Below, one piece after another: positions 1-10,399 of a stretch of 64,000 bases of DNA. The position numbers were made by a program, and so were the translations under genes. A model generated the notes under the pieces. The model worked only from the letters and a program-made list of their open reading frames with translations. It was not told the origin of the DNA and did not search any database. The stretch is taken from positions 87,870 through 151,869 of the forward strand of contig MNCI01003549.1 in assembly GCA_015680685.1 (NCBI GenBank), in the 5' to 3' direction. Position 1 is the first letter of the stretch. Each line of letters starts with the position of its first letter. This DNA comes from Gnetum montanum (Eukaryota; Streptophyta; Gnetopsida; Gnetales; Gnetaceae).

Positions 1-193
1 TATATATATGTTGGTTAATTTGTGATTATATTAAAATTCTATTTGATAAACTGCAACTCCGATTTACCAGCATTGACCCAAAATATCTCCTGACACTTGT
101 CTTGATGTGCCTCTGTGTCTTTGTTGCCGTATTCATCGGACTGGTATGCGATACTGAATGCATCGGCATTGGGCGTGGCTGCTATTTTGGAAG
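1..193 (+). other. Possible exon of an unassigned gene (membrane segment)
   Basis: The plus strand is open from the window edge to a TAG at 195-197. Just before that stop lies a splice-donor-like AAG|GTAGGT with GT at 194-195. The translation holds a strongly hydrophobic stretch (around YLLTLVLMCLCVFVAVFIG) followed by a Cys-rich tail (CDTEC...GRGC). Base composition is more GC-rich than the transposon DNA to the right and there is no stop-codon decay. The minus strand is also open here, so strand choice is uncertain. I do not recognise the protein. Confidence 0.22.
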
Positions 194-590
194 GTAGGTT
201 CCAAGAGGAGTGAATGACGTACCGCCTAAAAATTTGAAATGAGTCCTTAGGAAGGAAAAAAAACCCTATTTGGTGAGGAAATAACCTGCACAAATTATTG
301 GAAGTTACAGGGATGAGCTAGAAACGTGCCTGTCGTTGGAACTAATTTTTTTGCAGCCTTTGTTTTCAGCCCATGGATTTTGCAATGCAATCACAGCCAG
401 ACCTTTACGCGGGATGAAGGCGATCATTTTTGCAAATGCGCATGGAATAATAAGGATCAGAATGTTAAAACATAGGTTCAGATTTGAGGGTTTGGGCCAG
501 ATCTTTTGGGCGATTTTTTTTATTCCAGGGTTTAAATCCACAGAATTGCAGGAGTGTCTGTACATACTATCCCTGACCAGAGCCTCCCAG

Positions 591-819
591 CATCCACTTT
601 GAAGTTCATGTCCTGAACAACATCGGCATTGGAGGCGACAAAGAAGAAGACCCGTTGGCTGCGTTCACGGCAGGAAGAAAAGGAAAAACGAATGCCTTGA
701 ATGCTGGATGGGTGTTTTATGCTGCCACCAAGACCATCGACGCCGATCAGAGCCATTTTGGAGCCATTTCAAGAATGATTCTGATAATAATCCAGTTGTG
801 CCCGATATTTGCAGATTAA
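591..819 (+). other. Possible terminal exon of an unassigned gene
   Basis: A plus-strand frame is open from an acceptor-like CTCCCAG ending at 590 to a TAA at 817-819, about 75 codons. The protein reads naturally (NNIGIGGDKEEDPLAAFTAG, later GWVFYAATKTIDADQSHFGA) and ends in a hydrophobic tail. An overlapping minus-strand frame (532-756) is also open, so only one of the two can be real. It may belong with the exon at the window edge. The 200-590 interval between them would be intron or further decayed exon. I could not place it in a family. Confidence 0.25.
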
Positions 820-1224
820 AAAGAACACTTCTATTACCGCGCCGACTGTTTTGGAAAATGATGCTTCCTGGCAGAGTATTTTTTCAAGGTAGGGCCAAAC
901 ATGAACTAAGCAATGGTTAACAAGGATTTTTAATTTTTAATTTTCAACTCTAGTTTCCTCCTTTCATTCTTTGCTAGTACCAAATGATCGATTCCTAAAC
1001 ATATTTCTAGCAATGAAAAATTCCTTGCTTGTTAATTCATTCTTTATTGCCACATTATCTCTTGCAATCTTTATTCCTTGTTGTGCATCATTATTTCCAC
1101 CAATAATATTATGGTCTCCCTTAGACCTCATGGTATGAAATAGCACACTTACACTCTCCCATTTTTTCAATAACATTTAAAATAAGTCTTACTGTTCCAT
1201 GAAATGGCCAAATATGCCAACAAA
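820..1224. other. Unassigned AT-rich stretch
   Basis: Nothing here could be supported. A 70-codon minus-strand frame at 964-1176 has no recognisable motif. The sequence becomes AT-rich before the LTR-derived piece that begins near 1225. Confidence 0.3.
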
Positions 1225-1380
1225 AAGTCCTCGTTTGATCCGCGTGTGGACCATTCAAGACACTCTACCTTTGTCCATTCTGGCTTGCACTCAAGTGAAG
1301 GTAGAGTCTTCTATGCCTGTCTGTAGATCTCTCAGTGTCTGTTTCATTCTAGCCTTGCACTAACAATTTCGGACAGTACA
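1225..1380 (+). mobile_element. LTR 3' end fragment, TAT-like D/G family
   Basis: This stretch aligns over its length with the last ~160 bp of the LTR of element G (to 56,569) and with the LTR end of element D (reverse strand, from 13,305). It shares the order of phrases GTGTGGACCATTCA, CACTCTACCTT, CTCAAG(T/C)(G/A)AAGGTAG and a terminal ACAGTACA. The LTR ends with CA at 1380. What follows is not a primer-binding site but reverse-oriented pol sequence, so a rearrangement lies at 1380/1381. Confidence 0.6.
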
Positions 1381-1384
1381 ATAG

Positions 1385-2960
1385 GCTCCATTCACTTGGT
1401 TATCAACGCGGGAAAACTTGCAACTAGGTGTGGTGGCACATTAAATGCAAGGGTGGCCAAGGCATCTACTATGGTGTTCTCATTGCGTGGCATATGTTGA
1501 ATGTCTGTTGTTGCAAAATGTTTAAGTAAACTTTTGGCTAGGTTGTAATAGGGCTGCAGATGAGTAGCTTTTCAGGCATAGACCTCAGTGATTTGATTCA
1601 CAACGAGTTGTGAATCGCCTCAAATTGCCAAGTGTTGAATTTTTAATGCTTGGGTTGCTAAGAGGCCTTTGCGGAGTCCTTCATACTCTGCCATGTTGTT
1701 TATATAGGGGAACATAAGGATAGCCACTGCACTACCACCACACGTAGCTGAGGCATCGTCGATATGCAAAGTAGCTTCGAGATGTAATGGGACAACGTTG
1801 ATGGTGCTAATGTGCTCGTCAAGGAAATTCAGGTTCTATGGTTGCCCGATTGTCGACGGGTGAGGTTGTAAGTTACATAGCTATAGCTTGACCTTTTGTC
1901 AATGATTTGATCACATAATGCAAATCGAATTCCATGGTTATGGCTTTCCACTAAGCTATCCTGCTACTTTTGTATAGATTGTTCGTGATAGCCCCGGAGT
2001 ACATTACTTTTGCAAATGATGTTAACTTTGGTACAGAATAGATAATGCCTCCACTTTTTCAATGCAAACACTAGGGTAAGGCAATTTCTCTCCACCTCAT
2101 TGTATTTTTCTTCATATGCTATCAATGCATGACTCAAGTAATACACTATAATCTCAGAGTCATCATCTCTTTTATAACATAACAGTGCTGCTATAGATGT
2201 GTTTGAGGTGGCAAGGTAGATGTAAAAAGGCTTATTCCTCTGCGGTGGGTAAATAGTTGGGAGGTGTAAAAGCTCTTTCTTTAGATCATCAAAGGCTTTC
2301 TGGCATTGTGTTTTCCATTCGAAGTTAATTCCTTTCTTTACTAAGTGTTGCATGGGGTGTAACTTGTCAGTCAACTTTGCTATAAACTTTCTAATGAACT
2401 ATACCCTACCTTGCAACCCGCGCAGTTCTTTAAGGTTGGTAGGGGTTGCTAGATTAATGATGGCCTTAACTTTGTCAAGGTCCACTTTTATTCCAGCCTC
2501 CAATACTAAAAACCCTAGCATGCATCTGGTTCTTACCCCAAAGATACACATTTTTGGATTAAAGCATAAGTCATGCATTTGGTAGTGTTTGAGGGCTACA
2601 CCTAGATCGTTGGGTTGATCAGCAACCTCTTTAGATTTAACCACTATGTCATCCACTTAGTTGTTTAGTGTTTCTAGGATGTAGTTGCTAAATATGTATG
2701 TCATGGCTCTTTGGTAGGTCGCTCTGGCATTTTTGAGTCCAAAGGGCATCATAGTCATAGGTGTTTCCCTGGCCTCTAAATGTAAGGCTTGGACCAAATG
2801 TTCGGGCTAATTTAGGGATGTTTCTAAGGATGCTACAATGCTATCTGTAGATGATTCCCAGTCTATTGACTCTAGGTTTAGTTGTCTTATAAGTTTTTCA
2901 TGTGGACCTATCAAGGCTAGAGGTGAAGAAAGATCATGATGCATGGCCATTCTTGCTCAA
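1385..2960 (-). pseudogene. pol: TAT-lineage pol fragment: RT, RNase H, second RNase H
   Basis: Read leftward from about 2,940. A short pre-RT linker runs in frame straight into MMPFGLKNARATYQRAM and then a decayed YVDDIVVKS box (NN*VDDIVVKS, near 2,650), the RT catalytic loop of TAT-type elements. RNase H follows (FAL.KWRHYLFC, 2,370-1,964). Further left is a second RNase H-like domain (NNMAEYEGL, GDSQLVVNQ, HMPRNENTIVDALA; about 1,740-1,430). A second, archaeal-type RNase H is a known mark of the TAT lineage. The N-terminal two thirds of RT are missing through a deletion joined in frame, and several TAG codons break the frame. No integrase is visible. It may be an independent TAT fragment rather than part of element D. 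Confidence 0.75.
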
Positions 2961-3059
2961 CCTACTACAATGAGATAAATGCCAAGTCAAGTGATACCTA
3001 TTTGTAGCAACAACACATAGTAAACATTTGCAAAGCAATAATGAAATACGAAATAGTTG

Positions 3060-3752
3060 AACTAATGGTAAACTATGATATAGAGTTCGCTATCTACCAG
3101 TTTAAGGTCGTAGTAGACCACTTGGATGCAAAAGTTCAAAATTACTAGTTTAAGGTCTTTGTGGACCACTAACTTTGTTGAGTTGTAAGTCATAATTGTT
3201 AGTTTAAGGTCTTTGTGGACCACTAACATGTTAGGTTTATAAGTCAAAAGTATTAGTTTAAGGTCTTTGCAAACTGCTAACGATTTATGCTTGTAAATCA
3301 TAACTATTAGTTTAAGGTCTTTGTGGACTGCTAACAGGCTGTTCTTGCAAAGGCAAGAAGTATTAGTTTAAGGTCTTTGTAGACTCCTAACAAGTTATTT
3401 CAAAAGTATTAGTTTAAGGTCTTTGTAAACTGCTAATGAGTTATGCTTGTAAATGAGAGCTATTAGTTTAAGGTCTTTATAGACTGCTAATAGGCTATTC
3501 TTGCAAAGGTAAGAAGTATTAGTTTAAGGTCTTTGCGGACCGCTAATGGGTTATGCTTGTAAATGAGAACTATTAGTTTAAGGTCTTTGTAGACCGCTAA
3601 TAGGATATTCTTGCAAATGTAAGAAGTATTAGATTAAGGTCTTTGTGGACTACTAACAGGTCGAAACTGTGAGTCAAAACTGCTAGTTTAAGGTCTTTGC
3701 AGACTGCTAATTGGTTATTCTTGCGAAGTGGCTAGTTTAAGGTGGGTCGAAG
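3060..3752 (+). repeat. Degenerate tandem array, 52-57 bp period, ~13 units
   Basis: The core TTAGTTTAAGGTCTTTGTGG followed by AC(C/T)(G/A)CTAA recurs about 13 times from 3097 to 3740, separated by related 25-30 bp tails such as GTTATGCTTGTAAATGAGA. The array ends about 130 bp before the TATA box of the antisense gene. The core is related to the repeats at 8,835-9,127 and to those at 60,745-61,020 (reverse orientation). Confidence 0.85.
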
Positions 3753-3878
3753 TTTTTGGTTAGAACCACTTGCTATGATGCAAATAGTGTTGCTATGCTA
3801 TGGTGGGAGTGCTACGCTATACAGAACATTCCACATTAATCGGGGTGAGAAAATGACAAGTTCTTTTCACTGCATTGG

Positions 3879-3888
3879 CTATAAATAG
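3879..3888 (+). promoter_or_regulatory. TATA box of the antisense gene (aORF)
   Basis: CTATAAATAG within GGCTATAAATAGGGG is a strong plant TATA box, about 130 bp upstream of the ATGATG at 4019-4024. It lies outside any LTR recognised here and reads against the direction of gag. It suggests the antisense gene has its own promoter. The upstream tandem array may act as enhancer-like sequence (inference). Confidence 0.6.
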
Positions 3889-4018
3889 GGGTTTACCCTT
3901 GGTAAACTTGTCATTTTCAACATAAGAGCGTAGAGCCCACATTCAAAGCGTAGAGTAGTTGTATTGACAAAGAGCAAGATGATTTATTGTAGTGACTAAG
4001 AAAGAATTTTCAACCAAG

Positions 4019-7000
4019 ATGATGGCACCTAAAAGAAAATGCAAACACCCAGTGCTTGCCAAGGTGCATGAGGTGAAAGACACCCTAGGGCATCTATCAC
4101 AGGCATGCATCGTGGTACAAGAGGAGAATCCATTGGCCAGATAAGTTTATATGCTAGCTTTGTTTTCCACATTGCTATTTTTCTCTCTACTTTCTTTTTT
4201 CATTTTTTTTGTTTTGAAAATCTACATTTTCTATCACCATTTTGGTTGCCGTTTTTGGTTGTTACATTGTTGCTGTTGCCGATTTGGCTACGATGGGTGT
4301 ATGGACGCTATGCTAAGGTTACATGTAGTATTGCCTAGACTTCCATTTCCATGAATACATCGCCATAAAGGTTTAGGTGATTCTGGCAACCTAGCATGCG
4401 AATAGCGTAATGTACAACCCTTAGGAGGGTTTGGCCACACGTATGGCCTGATAGCGTAACATGTGTTTAACACAACGTAGTGCGAGTTGTTTTGTATGTC
4501 AAAGGATTTATTGAAATAGCTGCAGCGTATTAAATTCTTTCTTGTTTAAAATTCATATTTAAATTTTTTGTTGCTACACTAGGCTAGTGTGTTGTAAGGA
4601 TTTTAGGTCAATGCATCGGTGGTATCGCATTGCTATGCTATTGACCTTGTGGTTCTACTACACTACATGCAAGAAAAGATTTATGCTATGTTATTTGTAA
4701 ATAGCTAATCCTGCTATGCTACACATGAACTTCACTCAAACATAATGTTAACATTTGTCATTGTGTTGTGCAGGGCGATGTTAAGACCCATCTTGATTGT
4801 CCTAGAAATCGTAGGGGTTTTGTACTACCTAAGCGAACCGATGGCCAACATCCCTTTGCCTCATGCACGTGTGGAGTGGTAGGCGGTCTGGTTCTAGGAA
4901 GGCACATAAGACTTCCTATAATTTCTCCTCTAGCACTTTAGTGTGATCATTTGGTCACACTTGTTGATAGAGGTAGCGACCGTAATTACAGAAACCCTAT
5001 TGCTTGGGGCAAACCAGGGTATTCTAAAATTTCTGACCGATGGGGCAATTAGGGGTGAGCAGGTAGAAGGATCTAGTTAGCACCCAAAAAAATTGAGGTG
5101 TCTAACTTGGATCTGGAAAATACCTGAATATAATTGCTACCACCTTTACAACACATTGTTCATTGCTCGTCACATGGAAACCTATTTTCAAAACCCACCA
5201 GGAACCATTTATTGTGTTAGTGGGTGAGTTCTGTAAACATATTTCATTATGTTATGCAATGCATGCTACACTAGGAAAAAAATGTTAAAATTGTATGCTT
5301 TTTGTTATGTGTTACCAGGTTTTATATCGGCAAGAGTGGGCTTCATAGTGATACTGATGCCTTGGCCTTGGCACAAATGGTGGTGCGGGAGTTTTCCTCC
5401 GCTAAGAATATGTGCACCGGTGTGATAGGCCAATGTGGGGGTGAGTACAAAACCTATTCAACCTGGTACTCCCAGTTTTACAAGAGGTGTAAGGAGGTTG
5501 GTTGGTTAGATGGGGATTGGGCATCCCTTAGGCTAATCACCATTGAAGATGTTTTGATGGATCTCCCACCATTTCCGTCATCGTTTAAACTTGGTACGCT
5601 AGACCATGAATTGTTTGCATGTTTGAGTGTTGTTTTTATTTTAATGTTTTGTTTAAGTTTTTACCTTTTCTTTTTGTAAATTACTACAGTGGTGAAGAAA
5701 TACTAGGAGATCACCGTGATCATCTCTAGGCATAACGAGGCTAACATTTATTTCAAGTATGGGGAGGTAGATGAGACCCAACGCTGGCTTTGCAACGGGG
5801 CCCCAAAATCACTCATCAACAACCTTCGAAAAGCTGGGCTTATGGAATTATTCTTGGCCATGAACCCAAGCATCCCTGCTATTAAGATGCTTGTCCTAGT
5901 CGACTCCTTTTCCAAGAGAATAGATCGCTTCCACACATGTATCCATGATGTGCTAGTGGTGCTTGAGGTTAATAACCAACTATTCATAGATCTCTTTAGT
6001 GTCCCTTTTGATGGTATCCCCATGGGAGAAAAGATCAAAAAGGAGGAAAACCATCAAGGAGACATTGAGGAGTGGCTAGGGGCAGAGAAGGACTACAAGG
6101 GGATCCATATTAAAGCGGCTACGTTGAGAGTGGCCAAAACGGTCTACCCCATCTTCCATGCTCGTGCTTTCCCCAAGCTACTCTCCCAAGGAAAAATAAT
6201 TGGGATTAAGCAAGCTTAGATAATAAGAGAGGTCATGGAAGAGGGGGCCCATTATAATTAGGCCAAGCATCTTTGTAAAGGTCTGCAGGCTGAAATGGTC
6301 AAGCTTCGTAGGAAGCCTGAATCCCATTTCAATGTGCATCATGCCTTCTTTGTGGCCTACTTGCGATGCTTCATGGAATTCTTGGTAGTCCATGAGAGTG
6401 GAGTCTGGGTGATGCAAAATCATAACCAGATTTCCAAACCATGGATTTGCCAAGTCTTTCGCACCACCCAATCCCAGGATCCCCCAGAAGCTATTGGGAA
6501 GTTATTTTTAATGACAACTAGGGATCGGGTGGCTCACAACTTCCATGGCCAAGATGGCGTAAGAGAGTTATCCCTTGCTACTATGGGTAGTGTATCATAG
6601 GGGAAATGCCTCATTGCAGAGACAGTGGCCACTAAGCTACAGCTCAAAAGGTCTCGTCTGGTTGAGGAGCCTCCTTGTACGGATGAAGAAGGTGAGAAAA
6701 AACTATGATTTAAGCTAACCAGAATACAACCTTCCATCGGTAAGTGCATCTTCTTTATATTTTTTGTTTTGTTTATTTGGTTAATGCTTGCTATGCTGTG
6801 CTTTAAGTTAGTCTTCTTAGCATCTATTTTAAGTTATTCTACTTTTGCCTAATGTGAACATGCTTTTCTAGCAGAGGAAGAAGAGGAAGAGGAAGAAGGA
6901 GAAGAGGTGATGGCCCCTAAAATGGGGGCAGCTAATAAAGATGCGGGGACCCCAGCCACAAAGGAAAGGGCTCCAATCAAGAAAGAAGGAGCTCCCACTG

Positions 7001-8674
7001 CAAAAGAAGGGGTTCCTATCGATGAGGAAAATGCTCCTACTGATGAGAAGGACATTTTTGCTGACAAGGAGGACTCTCTTGCTAATGAGGAGGATGCTCC
7101 TATGGATGAGGAAGATGCTGGTGCCCTAGAAAGAAGGGCCCTAGAAAATAAAGAAGAGGCCCTTGTCAATTAGGATGGGACCTTTGCCGATGACCCCTTT
7201 GCTGAAAGTAGTTCAGCGCTGGAGGAGCAAATGAATGTAGAGGATGCTACCATGCTACTACGTCAGCAAGAAGGAGGGGAACTACAACTTGATGCTAGTG
7301 AGTTTGACTACATATTTGACAGTATGTCGATGGGCGACCTCCCCACTATCACCCCTAAGGGTTTGCTGGGTAGGAGCCCTTACACTATCATTTGCATTGC
7401 TCATAAGCTTTATTTTAGTCCTCTTGGTCATAACTAAGACATTATTTTATGTGGTAGACACTACTGTTGACACTGTAGGCCCTTCTTTGATTCGCCTGTG
7501 ACCATGGGCTGAGACCCCTGATAAGTTTGCGTTCATGCAAGGGGTGGTTGATGACATGATTGACCATCTAAGGTAGATGGATCTGGAAGTGGGTAAGTGA
7601 AGTAGCTACGCTAGGCTTTTAAATTGCTATGTTAGAATTTTTGGATTGCTAAAATTTGCTACGCTACTATGACTAATGCGTTTTTGTGTGTGGTTGATAG
7701 CCTCTCACCTCAAGTGGGACTCGAAACAAGTAGTCAAGGTCGATGTCGTGCCTACATTCCCACTGGAAGTAACTGAAGTACCTTATTGCATATATAATGA
7801 GATTAGCAAATGCACGTTCTACTCGGCATGCTCGTTGTGGGAGTGTATATGTGTAAATGAGGACTTGTGGAAGCAGGTCTAGAGGCTCAAGAAAGAGAAG
7901 GCCAATCTAACCGTCGAGGTGGGAGAGCTCCGCTCCGGGAATGAGTTCCTTTTGGCCTAGGATACCAACAATGGTAGTTGATGCACGACCATCATTGATG
8001 ATGCAAGATATTGGATGGCTATGCGGTGCAACAATGAGTCCATGCATGAAATAATTGAGCAGCATATGTAGATGGACTTGTTGGCCCAAAAGAATCAAGA
8101 TTGGAAAGATTATAGTACAAGAGTTCATGAGTGGGGCCAGTCTCAGAAAAACCAAAAGAATATGTATAAACTAAAATGTGTGACCTACTGTAAATAGTAC
8201 CAAGACGCTTCTGTTAAGTTGTATACTCATGAAGTGTTCTTGGATGTCATTGGTGCTTCTGGGGCTTATGACAAGTTCATGCAACAAGTGATAGTCAGTG
8301 AATCCCTTGAATGGAAAGTGAGTTTCCCCACGGGTGAGACTACCATTGCCTCCTTTTCTCCAGGGCAATAGAGGTGGAGAATTGTTGAAAAGGAGAAAGT
8401 TGTAGTAGAAACTAACTTAGGAGATAGGCACTAGGCTGACATTACTGAAGAGGAGGTCTAGCAATGCCTCAGGACCAGTTTGGATCACATGCCCCTTGAG
8501 ACAAATGCGGGGTCGTCTCAGGTTAGTCACTTTCTTATGCTGTAGCAATTTATTTTATTCTAACATTTATTATGAGTCTAGCTGAGTACTTTAATCTTTG
8601 TGATATAGAATTTGGATGAAGAAGTAAGGCCCTCTGAGGGTGGGAACAATGATGCAGAGGCAGATGATGCATGA
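4019..8674 (+). pseudogene. Antisense multi-exon gene (aORF) of TAT-like element D
   Basis: This is a spliced gene on the strand opposite to gag-protease of the same element. Proposed exons are 4019-4140, 4774-5223, 5319-~5593, 5690-6739, 6872-7369, 7458-7592, 7701-8521 and 8609-8674. Most have clear borders, for example CAG|G at 4773, GTGG|GTGAGT at 5223, ATCG|GTAAGT at 6739 and TCTCAG|GTTAGT at 8521. The first donor is decayed (CAG|ATAAGT). The product would be roughly 1,100 residues: a basic start (MMAPKRKCKHP), a globular middle (exons 3-4), a Glu/Lys/Ala-rich repeated segment in exon 5, a charged, helix-prone region in exon 7, and an acidic tail ending ADDA. A few TAG codons (such as KKY*EIT, likely CAG before) show decay. 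The reverse-strand copy in element G shares several exon borders. Function is unknown. Antisense ORFs are known in some TAT elements; the kinship to those is an inference. Confidence 0.65.
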
Positions 8675-8834
8675 TAGCAAGGGATCTTATTTGTATTTTT
8701 GAACGAATATTGCAAACATTATTTAATTAAGACTTTGAATGGAAAATGAATCATGACAAAGTTTATTTTATTCTGGCTTTATGTATTATCTATGTTATCT
8801 ATTTTTATCTTTCTTATCCTTTTTGTGTCTTAGT

Positions 8835-9127
8835 TTTAGGCCATTTCGAGCCATCGTGTAAATGCAGGGTGAATAATTTTACCAGTTTTGGGCCTTAGCA
8901 GGTTATGGGGGTGAAGTGGATGGAAAATTTTACTAGTTTTAGGCCTTAGTGGGCCATAACATAATGTACAAAGAAAATTTTGCTAGTTTTAGGCCTTAGT
9001 GGGCCACAGAGGTGTAATGTAAATGAAGGATTTTACTAGTTTGAGGCCTTACAGGCTGTGGGATGATGTAAATGGATGATTCTACTAGTTTTAAGCCTTA
9101 GTAGGCCGTAATGTAATGTGAACAGAG
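8835..9127 (+). repeat. Degenerate tandem array, ~50 bp period, 5-6 units
   Basis: The core TTTTACTAGTTTTAGGCCTT plus AGTGGGCC recurs five to six times just downstream of the antisense gene stop, in the interval where that gene and gag-protease converge. It is related to the array at 3,060-3,752, in the same orientation. The first unit, TAGTTTTAGGCCATTTCGAG, has a close match in element G (reverse complement near 60,985-61,010). It may serve as the shared 3' end region of two convergent transcripts. Confidence 0.8.
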
Positions 9128-9249
9128 GATATGAGAATGATTTAAACGAATAAGTTAGGCACCTAGCATAGATGAATGAATGTGACAGAAATAAGAAATA
9201 AATATATAACAAATGATAATCGGGTAGGAATCAGTGGAGTTGCTACATT

Positions 9250-9900
9250 ATACGCAACTACTTTCTGATCCATCGTGGATTTGGTGAGATGTAGGGCCAA
9301 GAGGCTTTACCATGACATTCTTCTACATCATCATCTTCCACTTAAAAAGGTAACTCGGCCCATGCATTTTTGTTTTTTGAGCCAGCATGTTGGGCCGGCT
9401 CTTTCGTTAAATAGTTAGTATCGACAGAGATAGGTGCCTCATTCTCAGAGGTTATGACCTCCAAACCCTACTCCATATCTATGTTGTTTATTACTTGTGT
9501 TGCCACCTCATCACTATGGATCACCACCTCCCTACCTGCATAGGGTATATGGATTTCCTAATGTATGGATGAAGAGACGATCCTAAGTTGGGCTAACTAG
9601 GATCTCCCCAGGATCAGGTTAAACCTGGGCATCTCTTCCACCATGATAAATGTTGCATTTGTGAGAAACTGGTCCCCTTCCACAAAGTTAATGTGGATAA
9701 TGCCTTTCATCACGATCCATGCCTTGTTGAATGACTTCAAAAATGATGTTGTCATGGGTTTGATATGGTCTACCAAACCCAGTTTATCCATAATGGGGAA
9801 TGGGATGATGTTCGTAGTAGTCTCGTCATCAATGTGTACCCTTCGGATCTTATGTTGGCTAACTTGAATTGTGATAAATAGATGTGCCATAGTTACCTAA
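9250..9900 (-). pseudogene. Protease-like domain and C-terminal tail of element D polyprotein
   Basis: On the minus strand the frame reads RVHIDDETTTNIIPFPIMDKL, then later FNLILGRS, the N- and C-terminal signatures of a retropepsin (normally D-S/T-G-A...ILGRPWL). Only the first Asp is kept; the D-T/S-G triad is D-D-E here. Element G has D-D-D at the same place, so the change appears to belong to the lineage. A tail of about 100 residues follows (EIHIPYAGREVVIHSDE), matching the tail of G (EIHLPYEDGEIIIHEDT). No RT follows; the tail ends in the convergent repeat region. Confidence 0.7.
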
Positions 9901-10399
9901 CCCTTTTTAGGGTCTTCCCTAATGAAATCATCATAGAATGTCAATTGGGATGGCTGTGGTTCTCCAGGCGTAGAAGGAAGCATAACTAAATGAATTGCTT
10001 TCTCTTCTACTAGCATGTTTTCGTCAACTGGTATTGTCATTCACATGTGAACCAGAGCCTCATAGTGTGTGGTGGAAGTCATTATCAGGTCGTATAGGCT
10101 CAACGTTGTGTTCTTTTGTTTTAGAGCTTGCTTGACCTAAGTAAGAGCACTTAAAAGGTCTTTTCCACCTTCCTGTTGTTTGCTATCCTTCTCCTCTTCC
10201 ATTCATCCTAGGAGATGAATTTCCCAAGGAGGAATACCTTCGGGTCTGGGATTAGACCCTTTCGGGCAAGGTGGCGATGATTGTGCATGCATAGCAGTGT
10301 TAACTTTTGTTGACGAGGACGTAGATGCAGAGGGCAAGGGGGTAGGCTTGTAAGTACCTGGGGTCGTATGTCTTGTTGCCACTTCACCTATCAAATGCT

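Noticed and set aside
964-1176. Minus-strand 70-codon frame
   Set aside because: No recognisable motif, AT-rich, no counterpart in related copies.
3060-3752. CRISPR-like array (short repeats with regular spacing)
   Set aside because: The repeats are diverged, the spacers are themselves similar to each other, and the surroundings are plant retrotransposons. It is an ordinary degenerate tandem repeat.
4105-4354. Hydrophobic plus-strand frames after the first exon
   Set aside because: They lie in the proposed first intron of the antisense gene, are T-rich, and overlap in two frames; hydrophobicity follows from base composition.
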